A DNA stretch of 64,000 nucleotides from Rhizobium sp. BK418 (lineage in GTDB: Bacteria > Pseudomonadota > Alphaproteobacteria > Rhizobiales > Rhizobiaceae), in contig NZ_SLZK01000007.1 of NCBI RefSeq assembly GCF_004341105.1, forward strand, positions 62,001 through 126,000, read 5' to 3'. This document shows positions 7,950-16,386 of the stretch, piece after piece. The position numbers and the translations under genes were made by a program. The notes under the pieces are model-generated. The model had not been told where the DNA came from, did no database searches, and saw nothing but the letters and a program-made list of their open reading frames with translations. Each line of letters starts with the position of its first letter. Position 1 is the stretch's first letter.

Positions 7950-8399
7950 TCATGTCTCGGGAATGAGCATCTGCCTAGCCAGCGCCTCCGGCAATCGGCG
8001 CGGCCGGCCCTTGGCATTGATGACGGCAATGATCACTTTGGCTGATATCAGCAGCGCATCATGGCGGCGGATTTCCTGGTTGAGCACCATCTTGGCGCCG
8101 CCCGCCTTTTCCGTGTGGGTCTCAACGGTCAGGATATCGTCCATGCGGGCCGGGCTCTTGAAATCGATCTCCATGCGATGGACGACGAAGATGAGCCCTT
8201 CCTCATCGGCATTGACGAGTTCGCGCTGCTCCACGCCGAGGCAGCGCAGATAGTCGGTACGTCCGCGTTCCAGGAAATGCAGGTAGCGTGCATGATAGAC
8301 CAGACCGGAGAAATCCGTATCCTCATAATAGACCCGCTGCACGAGTCGATGGCCCGCTTCCGTAAGTTCGCCGGAAATAGAAAAACGATGTTCCGCCAT
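7950..8399 (-). CDS. ybgC: Acyl-CoA thioesterase YbgC (Tol-Pal associated)
   Basis: YbgC is a hotdog-fold thioesterase encoded beside the tol genes in most proteobacteria and associated with phospholipid metabolism. ATG 8399 gives 149 residues, with GGAG just upstream. The signature YYEDTDFSGLVYHARYL near residues 22-38 holds the catalytic Asp and the VYH motif of the 4-hydroxybenzoyl-CoA thioesterase family. A longer in-frame start (8504) would add a basic, non-conserved leader. It is divergent from sqdB and upstream of tolQ on the same strand. Confidence 0.93.
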   Translation of the reverse strand: MAEHRFSISGELTEAGHRLVQRVYYEDTDFSGLVYHARYLHFLERGRTDYLRCLGVEQRELVNADEEGLIFVVHRMEIDFKSPARMDDILTVETHTEKAGGAKMVLNQEIRRHDALLISAKVIIAVINAKGRPRRLPEALARQMLIPET

Positions 8400-8518
8400 A
8401 ATTTTCTCCAAACTTTCCGGCCCTCTTTGACGCAACGCTTCTCGACAGGCAAGCATTGAACAATTGTCATATTTCCTAATTATTCCCGATAGGAAGCAAC
8501 CCATGAGGAGCCAGTGGC

Positions 8519-9739
8519 ATGAAGATTGCGGTGATGGGCGGAGACGGATTCATCGGTTGGCCAACTTCGCTACATCTCTCCGATGCCGGGCATGACGTCC
8601 ACATCCTCGACAATCTCTCCCGCCGCTGGATCGACACCGAACTCGGAGTCCAGTCTCTGACGCCGATGGATTCCATTCAGGAGCGTACCCGCATCTGGCA
8701 CGCGGAAACCGGCCGACGGATCCACTTCAATCTCATCGATCTCGCCCGCGACTACGAGCTCCTGAAAAAGTGGCTCGCAGAAAATCGGCCGAATGCGATC
8801 ATCCATTTTGCCGAGCAGCGCGCCGCCCCCTATTCGATGAAGAGCGACCGCCACAAGAACTACACGGTCAACAACAATGTCAGCGCCACGCATAATCTCT
8901 TGAACGCGCTGGTCGAGCTGCAGCTCGACGCCCATCTGATCCACTTGGGCACCATGGGCGTCTACGGCTATTCGACGGTTGGTGCCGCGATCCCGGAAGG
9001 TTATCTGCCCGTCGGCATCGAGACGATGGGCGGCGAGACCGTCTCCCAGGAAATCCTCTACCCGTCCAATCCCGGCTCGATCTACCACATGACCAAGTGC
9101 CTGGATCAGCTGCTTTTCCAATTCTATGCCAAGAACGATGGCCTCAGAATTACCGATCTACATCAGGGCATCGTCTGGGGCACGCATACTGAACAGACGC
9201 GCCGCCATCCGCAGCTCATCAATCGTTTCGACTATGATGGCGACTATGGCACGGTGCTGAATCGCTTCCTGATTCAGGCAGCCATCGGCTATCCGCTGAC
9301 CGTGCATGGCACCGGTGGCCAGACACGCGCCTTCATCCATATCCAGGATTCGGTCCGTTGCATCGAGCTGGCACTGATGAACCCACCCGCCGCCGGCTCG
9401 CGGGTCGAGATCTTCAACCAGATGACGGAAACCCATCGCGTGCGCGATCTCGCCGAAATGATCGCCAGGATGAGCGGCTCCGAAATTGCCTGGCTACCCA
9501 ACCCGCGCAAGGAAGCTGCCGAAAACGACCTGGTCGTCAAGAACGACAAGTTCCTCGGTCTCGGCCTCAATCCGATTACCCTGCAGGCAGGGCTGCTCGA
9601 TGAAATCGTCGAAGTTGCCAAAAAATTTGCCTACCGCGTCGATCGCTCCCGCGTCCCGGCCGTGTCAGCCTGGACAAAGGATATCGCTGCGACGATCAAT
9701 CATGATCCGGAAGGCAAACGGCTGAAGTCGGTATCATGA
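8519..9739 (+). CDS. sqdB: UDP-sulfoquinovose synthase SqdB
   Basis: SqdB makes UDP-sulfoquinovose from UDP-glucose and sulfite, the committed step of sulfolipid (SQDG) synthesis. The 406-residue protein is an extended short-chain dehydrogenase. It has a dinucleotide-binding GGDGFIG at residues 7-13, a Thr in HLGTMGVYG near residue 145, and the catalytic Tyr189-x3-Lys193 (YHMTK). The block around GGETVSQEILYPSNPGS is characteristic of SQD1/SqdB and separates it from generic epimerases. It heads sqdB-sqdD-sqdC, the order known in Sinorhizobium and Rhodobacter. SQDG replaces phosphatidylglycerol under phosphate limitation in related bacteria; no obvious Pho box was recognised upstream. Confidence 0.95.
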   Translation: MKIAVMGGDGFIGWPTSLHLSDAGHDVHILDNLSRRWIDTELGVQSLTPMDSIQERTRIWHAETGRRIHFNLIDLARDYELLKKWLAENRPNAIIHFAEQRAAPYSMKSDRHKNYTVNNNVSATHNLLNALVELQLDAHLIHLGTMGVYGYSTVGAAIPEGYLPVGIETMGGETVSQEILYPSNPGSIYHMTKCLDQLLFQFYAKNDGLRITDLHQGIVWGTHTEQTRRHPQLINRFDYDGDYGTVLNRFLIQAAIGYPLTVHGTGGQTRAFIHIQDSVRCIELALMNPPAAGSRVEIFNQMTETHRVRDLAEMIARMSGSEIAWLPNPRKEAAENDLVVKNDKFLGLGLNPITLQAGLLDEIVEVAKKFAYRVDRSRVPAVSAWTKDIAATINHDPEGKRLKSVS

Positions 9740-9806
9740 TCACCGCTTTTATCTTGAACCGCCGGCCGCGGGGAGTTGAGGGTGCTTGCGGGAGCGCCCG
9801 CTGTCC

Positions 9807-10628
9807 ATGATCCCTGCGCCGCACTTCGCCTACGTCACACTCGTCACGAATGCCGATTACGCCATGGGCGCAACCGCGCTAGTGAACTCCCTGCGCCGCA
9901 CCGGCACCCAAGCCGCCATCGTGGTGCTCCATACCGGCGGTGTCGACGCTACCGCCCTGGCACCGCTGAAGGCTAACGGTTGCCGTCTGATCGAAGTCGA
10001 ACATCTGCCATTGTCGGACGCTTTCAACGAACGCCATGCCCGCGGAAATCTCCACTCGGCCGCCCCCTTTATGAAAGGCCGCAAGCCGGCCTTTCATTCA
10101 CCGCTCGACAATTTCTGCAAGCTCCGCCTCTGGCAGCTCGTCGAATATGAGCGCTGCGTTTTCATCGATGCCGATGCGATCGTCCTGAAGAATATCGACA
10201 AGCTCTTCGCCTACCCGGAATTCTCCGCGGCGCCGAACGTCTACGAGAGCCTTGCCGACTTCCACCGCATGAATTCCGGGGTCTTTGTCGCCCGCCCTTC
10301 GGAAGAGACCTTTCGGCGGATGCTCGAACTCCTGGATCGGTTCGACATCTTCTGGCGGCGCACTGACCAGACCTTCCTCGAAACATTCTTTCCCGACTGG
10401 CACGGCCTGCCGGTATATTTCAACATGCTGCAATATGTGTGGTTCACTATGCCCGCCCTCTGGGACTGGAAGAGCATTTCGATCCTGCATTATCAGTATG
10501 AAAAACCGTGGGAAAAAGATCATCCGAAGGCAACGAGACTACAACCCTTGATCGATTTTTGGCATGATTTTCATACTGGGAGTTATGTGCCGGAGATTGG
10601 ATCTCTGGCCAATCCGGAGGTCGTATGA
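9807..10628 (+). CDS. sqdD: Glycosyltransferase SqdD (GT8/glycogenin-like)
   Basis: SqdD is thought to transfer sulfoquinovose from UDP-sulfoquinovose toward the lipid acceptor. From ATG 9807 the protein has 273 residues. It shows the GT8 pattern: an N-terminal AYVTLVTNADYAMGA, a Lys-Arg-Leu segment, and the metal-binding FIDADAIVLKN with Asp121-x-Asp123. Glycogenin-like HxxxKPW (HYQYEKPWE) lies near the C-terminus. An upstream in-frame TTG at 9786 would add seven residues; GGGAG at about 9790 slightly favours the ATG. The stop codon overlaps the start of sqdC, so the genes are coupled. Confidence 0.9.
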   Translation: MIPAPHFAYVTLVTNADYAMGATALVNSLRRTGTQAAIVVLHTGGVDATALAPLKANGCRLIEVEHLPLSDAFNERHARGNLHSAAPFMKGRKPAFHSPLDNFCKLRLWQLVEYERCVFIDADAIVLKNIDKLFAYPEFSAAPNVYESLADFHRMNSGVFVARPSEETFRRMLELLDRFDIFWRRTDQTFLETFFPDWHGLPVYFNMLQYVWFTMPALWDWKSISILHYQYEKPWEKDHPKATRLQPLIDFWHDFHTGSYVPEIGSLANPEVV

Positions 10629-11539
10629 AAGTACTGGTATCAGGCGGAACGGGTCTTGTCGGACGTTATATCGTCGAAGAACTGCTTTCCGCCGGATACC
10701 ATGTGATCGTCGGTGCGCGGCATGCGCCCCTTCCCCGTTTCTTCTCCCGCCCGGTCGATTTCGCCCCGCTTTCGCTCGACCCGAATGAGAACGATATCGG
10801 CGCTTTCGATGATGCCTATTTCTTTGTGCACGCAGCCTTCAGCCATGTCGCTGGAAAATATCGTGGCGGCGAGGGCGATGATCCCAAAGCCTTTCGGCGA
10901 CTGAACCTCGATGGCACCGTCAAGCTTTTCGACGAGGCTAAGCGCGCTGGCACCCGCCGTTGCATCTTCATCTCCAGCCGCGCCGCTTATGGCGGGCATG
11001 CGCCGGGGACCGAACTTTTCGAAACGACGTCATCCATGCCGGAAACGCTCTACGGACAGGTCAAGCTCGATGCGGAGCGAGCTCTTGCACATCTTTCCGG
11101 TCCCGGCTTTACGGGAGCGAGCCTGAGGGCAACAGGCGTTTATGGCGATCACGCACCGAACAAATGGGACGGGTTGATCGACGACTATCTTAGCGGACAG
11201 CCTGTTTCCCCGCGCGCCGGAACCGAAGTGCATGGCCGCGATCTCGGCCGTGCCGTGCGACTGATGCTCGAAACCGAAACGACCCGGATCTCCGGCGAGG
11301 TCTTCAATGTCTCGGATATCGCCGTCGATACGAGAGATATACTCTCTCCGATCCGGCAACACGTCGACTGTCCCTTCCCGTTGCCCGAAGCAGCGGACAA
11401 GACGGACCTTTGCTCCATGAACACGCACAAGATCGCAGCGCTCGGCTGGACTCCCGGCGGCAGGCCTCTTTTCGAGCAGACGATGCAGCATTTGGCCAAG
11501 GCAAAATCGACAACATGGCCAAGTTCCACGCAAGCCTGA
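10625..11539 (+). CDS. sqdC: NAD-dependent epimerase/dehydratase SqdC
   Basis: This 304-residue extended SDR protein has the Rossmann motif GGTGLVG near residues 8-14, an ISSRAAYG serine region, and the catalytic Tyr-x3-Lys (YGQVK) near residue 143. It starts in a 4-base ATGA overlap with sqdD. In Sinorhizobium meliloti and Rhodobacter the third gene of this operon is sqdC, needed for normal SQDG accumulation though its exact step is unclear. I assign it by position and family. The acyltransferase gene sqdA of Rhodobacter is not in the window. Confidence 0.87.
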   Translation: MKVLVSGGTGLVGRYIVEELLSAGYHVIVGARHAPLPRFFSRPVDFAPLSLDPNENDIGAFDDAYFFVHAAFSHVAGKYRGGEGDDPKAFRRLNLDGTVKLFDEAKRAGTRRCIFISSRAAYGGHAPGTELFETTSSMPETLYGQVKLDAERALAHLSGPGFTGASLRATGVYGDHAPNKWDGLIDDYLSGQPVSPRAGTEVHGRDLGRAVRLMLETETTRISGEVFNVSDIAVDTRDILSPIRQHVDCPFPLPEAADKTDLCSMNTHKIAALGWTPGGRPLFEQTMQHLAKAKSTTWPSSTQA

Positions 11540-11579
11540 TCGGGCAGAGTGCGCTCCAAATGTAACCGGGAAGTATTCT

Positions 11580-12362
11580 ATGCAGCTCGCAACCGTTTCG
11601 GCGTCCTCCATTCTGCGCGGCGCCATGCCGGCACAATCCGGCGTTTCGTCCACCGGCGAAGAGCCTGATACCGGCGTGTTGAAGATCCAGCGACAATCGC
11701 TTGCACTGGAGCAGGTGCGCAACTCGCTCGCAAGCTCCGCTGACGATGCGAAGAGCCGCGCCCAGCGCAAGCTTGAAGATGCCAAGCAGGAACTGCAGGC
11801 GCTGAAGACGGCCGGCTTCCCACCGGAGGTGATCGCCCGTCTTGCCGCCGAGCTTGCTCGCAAGGTCGGCGCTGCGGCTTCCGAATTTGCCTCGGCCGTT
11901 GCCACCGGCGGCTCTTCCGGCGCAGCCACGTCAGCTTCCTCTACCGCTTCGGCCGCCGCGACGACCGATGCCGCCGAGATTGCGACGGCCGATGCTGTCG
12001 CAAGCGATGCGACGGCCTCCGCCGAGACAACGCAGGATACCGAAACGAGGACGGGAGAAACACAAGACAGCACGAATGCTGCGCAAACGGATGGTGCGGC
12101 TCACGCACGCAGAGCCTATCAGGAGATCGTGGAAGATGGCCTGAAATCGTCCACGATTTCCACCGATGACCGCAAGACGATGGAAGAATTCAAATCCATC
12201 GTCCGTGAGTTGAAGCAGGTCCTCGAAAAAGCCATGCGTGATCTGCGCGAGAAAAACCGCGATGCTGCCGCCGAAGGTGCAATCGGTGCTGCCCAATCGG
12301 CCGTGACCAGTCTGTCGGCAACAGTACCGACAGCGACAATCCCTTCGAGCATCGTCGTCTAG
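11580..12362 (+). CDS. Alanine-rich coiled-coil hypothetical protein
   Basis: I do not recognise this 260-residue protein. An N-terminal half with a likely coiled coil (about residues 37-80, SRAQRKLEDAKQELQALKTAG) leads into a low-complexity Ala/Ser/Thr/Glu stretch (about 95-165). A second charged helix follows (about 175-245, SIVRELKQVLEKAMRDLREKNRD). There is no signal peptide or membrane segment. A weak Shine-Dalgarno (GGGAAG) precedes ATG 11580. It sits 40 bases after sqdC, and its end overlaps the end of the convergent FUSC gene by 4 bases. The lack of Cys and Trp and the helical design suggest a scaffold or export-associated protein, but that is a guess. Confidence 0.8.
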   Translation: MQLATVSASSILRGAMPAQSGVSSTGEEPDTGVLKIQRQSLALEQVRNSLASSADDAKSRAQRKLEDAKQELQALKTAGFPPEVIARLAAELARKVGAAASEFASAVATGGSSGAATSASSTASAAATTDAAEIATADAVASDATASAETTQDTETRTGETQDSTNAAQTDGAAHARRAYQEIVEDGLKSSTISTDDRKTMEEFKSIVRELKQVLEKAMRDLREKNRDAAAEGAIGAAQSAVTSLSATVPTATIPSSIVV

Positions 12363-13426
12363 GCCTTGGGCGCTGCCGCTTGCGGCAGGAAGTAGATCGT
12401 CGCCTGGTTGACGAGCAGCACCAGGCAGGCAGCAAAGACAGTTGCAAACAGCCTGTCCAGCAGCGCTGAAGCCGGCAGGGAATGATCGGCACTTCCCATG
12501 GCCATCATCATCAGCGGTGTCATGACGATCGAATAGGCAAGATAATTCCTGGCCCGCAGGAAAGGCCTAGCGCCACCTAGCAAGGCGACACTGAGCACAT
12601 CGGCCCAGGCCGGCAGGGCGAGGAACGATAGCACTCCCGCGCACAGGACGCCGAAGAGCACGCCAATCACCCTTTGCGTGGTCTTGAGCGGCAAACGTTC
12701 GGGCCTCCGCTCGATCAGCAGCACAAGCGCCAGTGCTGCCCAGTGAACGTCATGATCGGGAAAGAACAGGTGAATGACCGATACGGCGCCGAGGCAGGAG
12801 ACCAGCCGGGCGGGATATTGCCAACCAGCCGCCTCCATCAGCGAGCGCCGCAGCCGGTTGAACTTCTGTTTCGCCGTCGGCTTGCGCTCCTCCTCGGCCT
12901 CTTCTGCCGCGTGACCGCGGATATATTCGACGACACCGGCCATCAGCATGTGAAGAACGACAGCGAAAAGCGCGCCGCCGACGACAACGGCAAAGATGAG
13001 CAGCGGATCTGCCGTGGTAGTCGAGACGATGCCGCCGACCATGACAAGATAGAAGACAAACCGCATCGAGGCCGCGACCATCGCCCGATCGAAGCCGCCG
13101 ATAACGCCGGCGAGCCCAGCGATCAGCAATAGGCCGATCTGCCCCGCACTGCCCAGCTGTGCGAACCCGCAGGCAAGTCCAGCCGCCAGCATCAGCACCA
13201 GTAAGGCGGCCCCTCCGCTTGCCGCTTGCGCCCTTAGTCGGCCATGCGATACCGTTCCGCTCATTGCCATGCCGCCGATTAGGCCGAGCCCCGTATGGTG
13301 GCCCCTCGCCGCAAGCAACGCCGGAACGGCCATGGCAAGCGCTGAGACGGCAATTTCGATCGCCGTCACTTCCTTTTCAGTCGACCAGCGAAAGGCTCCG
13401 GCAACGTGATTGAGTGTCTTTTCCAT
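12359..13426 (-). CDS. FUSC-family inner-membrane protein
   Basis: The 355-residue protein has two blocks of closely spaced membrane helices (about 25-160 and 205-345) separated by a charged cytoplasmic segment (about 170-195, EEAEEERKPTAKQKFNRLRR). This is the repeat architecture of the FUSC/aromatic-acid exporter (AaeB, FusC-like) superfamily. I infer an efflux role for an aromatic or antimicrobial compound. ATG 13426 is chosen over a TTG one codon upstream. It is divergent from a MarR regulator across a 58-base gap that contains a perfect 6-1-6 palindrome, so it is probably repressed by that MarR protein and induced by its ligand. Confidence 0.8.
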   Translation of the reverse strand: MEKTLNHVAGAFRWSTEKEVTAIEIAVSALAMAVPALLAARGHHTGLGLIGGMAMSGTVSHGRLRAQAASGGAALLVLMLAAGLACGFAQLGSAGQIGLLLIAGLAGVIGGFDRAMVAASMRFVFYLVMVGGIVSTTTADPLLIFAVVVGGALFAVVLHMLMAGVVEYIRGHAAEEAEEERKPTAKQKFNRLRRSLMEAAGWQYPARLVSCLGAVSVIHLFFPDHDVHWAALALVLLIERRPERLPLKTTQRVIGVLFGVLCAGVLSFLALPAWADVLSVALLGGARPFLRARNYLAYSIVMTPLMMMAMGSADHSLPASALLDRLFATVFAACLVLLVNQATIYFLPQAAAPKA

Positions 13427-13467
13427 CAACCGTCTCTCTGGTTCGTGATCGGGTTTGAGAGAAATAA

Positions 13468-13480
13468 TACGCAGTGCGTA
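13468..13480. promoter_or_regulatory. Probable MarR operator between the FUSC gene and marR
   Basis: TACGCA-G-TGCGTA is a perfect 13-base palindrome. It ends 4 bases before the marR ATG and lies 42 bases upstream of the FUSC start, where one repressor dimer could shut both divergent promoters. Confidence 0.65.
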
Positions 13481-13484
13481 CTAT

Positions 13485-13946
13485 ATGTCCAGTAGCAGCG
13501 ACGCACCTGCGACACTCATCCTGCGTTCCGTCCTGCTGCTTGGCCGCCGGCTGCGTGCCGCGCGGCCCGAAGGTCCGCACAGCCTGTCGACCATCGCGAT
13601 CCTCGCTACCCTTCATCGCCTGGGACCGATGCCAGCCTGGCGGCTTGCTCTCGAAGAGCATCTGCAGCCGCAATCAGTAACCCGCATCATCGCCGCCCTC
13701 GAGCGCGACGGGCTGATCGACCGAACGCGCAGCGAAGCCGACCGCCGCGAGATAGAACTCTCGATTACGCCGCATGGCCGCAGAGTGTTGTCGGACGACA
13801 TCGGCGCCCGCCGTGCATGGCTGGAAAAGGCGATGGACGACAGCCTGACCCCAGAAGAACGTAAAACCCTGTTGGAAGCGTCGGAAATCATGCTCAAGCT
13901 TGCCTATGCAAATCCTGAGAATGAGACGCAAACAGGCGAAAAATAG
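13485..13946 (+). CDS. MarR-family transcriptional regulator
   Basis: ATG 13485 gives 153 residues with the MarR winged helix-turn-helix. The recognition helix region reads LEEHLQPQSVTRIIAALERDGLIDR, and the wing is RSEADRREIELSITPHGRRVL, both strong family hallmarks. It would bind DNA as a dimer and release it on binding a small molecule. Translation at the ATG has no Shine-Dalgarno, and the operator palindrome ends 4 bases upstream, so the message may be leaderless or begin very near the start. A TTG at 13455 is an unlikely alternative because it would place the operator inside the gene. Confidence 0.9.
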   Translation: MSSSSDAPATLILRSVLLLGRRLRAARPEGPHSLSTIAILATLHRLGPMPAWRLALEEHLQPQSVTRIIAALERDGLIDRTRSEADRREIELSITPHGRRVLSDDIGARRAWLEKAMDDSLTPEERKTLLEASEIMLKLAYANPENETQTGEK

Positions 13947-14013
13947 GTCCTTTTTGCCTGTTGCTGTTTCGGGAGAGCGGCTATCTTTGCCGGATAACAA
14001 TATGGAAGCTTAA

Positions 14014-14601
14014 ATGACACCGAAGGAATTAAAGGCCCAGTTGCGCGCCCATCGTCTGGCGCTTCGCGACGCCATCCCGGCCGAATTGCGCGCCGCCAAA
14101 AGCCTCGACATGGCCGCCCACGCCGGCGATGCGATTGCCTTCGAGCCCGACACCATCGTTTCCGGCTTTCTACCCATCCGCTCTGAGGCCGACCTGCGGC
14201 CGCTGATGGCACGGTGGCGAGGACGCGGAGCCCGCCTCTGTGTGCCCGCAATTATCGACAAGCAAACCATCGTCTTTCGGGAACTTGTCCACGGTGCAGC
14301 CCTTATCAGCACCGGCTTTGGGACTGTCGGCCCCACCGAGGACGCGCCTGCGCTCGATCCTGATATCATGCTCGTTCCGCTATCCGCGTTCGATTCCCGC
14401 GGACATCGCATCGGCTATGGCGCCGGCTATTACGACCGCGCAATTCACCGTCTCCGGCAAAAAGGCCTGTCTCCGAAGCTGATCGGCATTGCATTCGACT
14501 GCCAGGAAGTGGCAGAGGTACCCGCTGAGCCGCATGACATAAGCCTGGATGCCATCCTGACGGAAAGCGGCCTGCGCCATTTTACCTCACGGATTGGATA
14601 G
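14014..14601 (+). CDS. 5-formyltetrahydrofolate cyclo-ligase (MTHFS)
   Basis: The enzyme converts 5-formyl-THF to 5,10-methenyl-THF with ATP, recovering folate from a dead-end form. The 195-residue product has the ATP/folate-binding C-terminal block with the diagnostic GHRIGYGAGYYDRAI (about residues 129-143), preceded by DIMLVPLSAFD. Only three bases separate it from the following YmdB-like gene, forming a two-gene operon. In many bacteria this gene follows zapA and the 6S RNA. Here zapA lies 25 kb away, so the arrangement has been broken. Confidence 0.94.
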   Translation: MTPKELKAQLRAHRLALRDAIPAELRAAKSLDMAAHAGDAIAFEPDTIVSGFLPIRSEADLRPLMARWRGRGARLCVPAIIDKQTIVFRELVHGAALISTGFGTVGPTEDAPALDPDIMLVPLSAFDSRGHRIGYGAGYYDRAIHRLRQKGLSPKLIGIAFDCQEVAEVPAEPHDISLDAILTESGLRHFTSRIG

Positions 14602-14604
14602 GGA

Positions 14605-15429
14605 ATGCGACTGCTATTTCTGGGTGACATGGTCGGCAAGACGGGACGCACGGCGGTATGGGACCGCCTGCCCGGCCTGGTTTCCGACCTGAAGCTCGAC
14701 TTCGTGATCGTCAACGGCGAGAATGCCGCCGGCGGCTTCGGCATCACGGAAGACATTTTTCTGGAGACGATCAATGCCGGCGCCGATGTCGTAACGACGG
14801 GGAACCACGTCTGGGATCAGAAGGATGCCGTCGCCTTCGCCGGCCGCCACGATCAGTTCCTGCGTCCGGCAAACTATCCGCAAGGGACACCGGGCCGCGG
14901 CTCCGGCCTTTTTTATGCCCGCAATGGCGCGCGCGTGCTTGTTGCCAACATCATGGGCCGCGTCTTCATGCATCCGGAGCTTGATGATCCCTTCAAGGCT
15001 GCCGAAACGATCCTTGACGCCTGTCCGCTGAAGGAGCAGGCCGATGCAATCATCTTCGATTTCCACGCGGAAGCGACGAGCGAGAAGCAGTGCTTCGGTC
15101 ATTTTGTCGACGGCCGCGCCAGCTTCGTCGTCGGCACCCACACCCATGTGCCGACTGCCGATGCGCAGATCCTGAATGGTGGCACCGCGTATATGTCGGA
15201 TGCCGGCATGTGCGGCGATTACGATTCATCCCTCGGCATGGACAAGGAAGAGCCGCTCAATCGCTTCATCTCCAAGATGCCGAAGGGCCGCATGGAGGCG
15301 GCGACAGGCCCTGCCACGATCTGCGGCGTCGGCGTGGAGATCTCCGATGCGACGGGTCTGGCGGCAAAGATTGCGCCCTTGCGTCTCGGTCCGAGACTTG
15401 CCGAGACGATCCCGGAGTTCTGGCGCTAA
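14605..15429 (+). CDS. YmdB-like metallophosphoesterase (TIGR00282 family)
   Basis: The 274-residue protein belongs to the dinuclear-metal phosphodiesterase family that includes Bacillus YmdB, a 2',3'-cyclic nucleotide phosphodiesterase. Metal ligands are visible in order: FLGDMVGKTGR (near residue 6), VNGENAAGGFG, TTGNHVWDQ, FHAEATSEK and VVGTHTHVPTADAQ. It starts 3 bases after the folate ligase stop, so it is co-translated with it. In rhizobia the pair is commonly conserved, but I know of no proven functional link. Confidence 0.92.
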   Translation: MRLLFLGDMVGKTGRTAVWDRLPGLVSDLKLDFVIVNGENAAGGFGITEDIFLETINAGADVVTTGNHVWDQKDAVAFAGRHDQFLRPANYPQGTPGRGSGLFYARNGARVLVANIMGRVFMHPELDDPFKAAETILDACPLKEQADAIIFDFHAEATSEKQCFGHFVDGRASFVVGTHTHVPTADAQILNGGTAYMSDAGMCGDYDSSLGMDKEEPLNRFISKMPKGRMEAATGPATICGVGVEISDATGLAAKIAPLRLGPRLAETIPEFWR

Positions 15430-15514
15430 CACGCAATTGTGAGCGTGCTTCGGCTGGACCGCTGCGACGGCTTGCCGCATCCTCACGGCGTCGTGAAAGC
15501 GCCGGAGGGGTGGC

Positions 15515-16360
15515 ATGAAGCCGCATCATCTTGTCCTCGCTATCGCATGCCTTGGGGTCTTCACCGCAGCGATTTCTGCCCAAGCCCAGGAGGAGCGACG
15601 GCCTGTGAGCCAGTGCCAGGCCATCGCGCAAAATATTCCCGAGGCGACCTTTGCGAGCTTCTCAGGGATCGCGCCGGTGATACCGGCAGTCTCCGAGGAC
15701 GAGGATGTCAGACTAACCTATCTCGGCCATTCAACTTTCGAGATCGACACACCCGGCGGCATCGTTATCGCCACCGATTATAACGGCTGGTACAAGCCGG
15801 CAGTGACGCCCGATGTCGTCACGATGAACAAGGCGCATCCGACGCACTATACATTGACACCGGATCCAGATATCAAACATGTGCTGCACGGCTGGAGCGA
15901 CGTCCCCGGTGAAAAGGCTAAAATCAACCTCGTCGTCGGCGACGCCTATATCCGCAATGTCACGACGGATATCCGCTTCAGCTACGGGCTCGGTGGATCG
16001 CAGCTGGACGGCAATTCCATTTTCATCTTTGAAATCGCCGGCCTCTGCATCGGCCATCTTGGCCATCTGCATTACGAGCTGACCGATACGCATTATACAG
16101 AAATCGGCAGGCTCGACGTGGTCATGGTGCCGGTCGACGGCGGCCTCACGATGGGCGCAGATAGCATGAGCCGGGTCATCAAACGACTGCGCTCGTCGCT
16201 AATCTTGCCAATGCATCGCCGCGGTCCGCCGGTCAACGCTTTCATCTCGATGTTTGGCAACGGCTTCGACGTCAATTATGCGCCTGACAACAGCATCACC
16301 GTTTCGCTGCGCACATTGCCGAAAAAGCCCCTGATTTATGTGATGAAGGACGTACAGTAA
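15515..16360 (+). CDS. Exported metallo-beta-lactamase-fold protein with altered metal motif
   Basis: The 281-residue product has a Sec signal peptide (about 1-24, ending SAQAQ) and the fold order of the UlaG/COG2220-type metal hydrolases: LTYLGHSTFEID, then GGIVIATDYN, then a strand leading to NKAHPTHYT, then GLCIGHLGHLHY and PMHRRGPPVN. The canonical HxHxDH is degraded here to KAHPTHY, with no Asp-His pair, while later His and Asp ligands persist. It may bind a single metal or a different substrate. The gene stands alone, 85 bases after the phosphoesterase, and ends at a terminator shared with the convergent PPOX gene. Confidence 0.8.
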   Translation: MKPHHLVLAIACLGVFTAAISAQAQEERRPVSQCQAIAQNIPEATFASFSGIAPVIPAVSEDEDVRLTYLGHSTFEIDTPGGIVIATDYNGWYKPAVTPDVVTMNKAHPTHYTLTPDPDIKHVLHGWSDVPGEKAKINLVVGDAYIRNVTTDIRFSYGLGGSQLDGNSIFIFEIAGLCIGHLGHLHYELTDTHYTEIGRLDVVMVPVDGGLTMGADSMSRVIKRLRSSLILPMHRRGPPVNAFISMFGNGFDVNYAPDNSITVSLRTLPKKPLIYVMKDVQ

Positions 16361-16361
16361 A

Positions 16362-16383
16362 GCCCGGACTGTGCCGGGCCTTT
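16362..16383. terminator. Short hairpin between convergent genes
   Basis: GCCCGG-N6-CCGGGC (16362-16379) is followed by CTTT. The stem is 6 bp with a weak U-tract. It sits exactly between the stops of the MBL-fold and PPOX genes. Confidence 0.5.
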
Positions 16384-16386
16384 GGC

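Noticed and set aside
11030..12073. A 347-codon open frame antisense to sqdC and the Ala-rich protein
   Set aside because: It spans two genes on the opposite strand and consists of Ser/Ala/Arg runs caused by their base composition.
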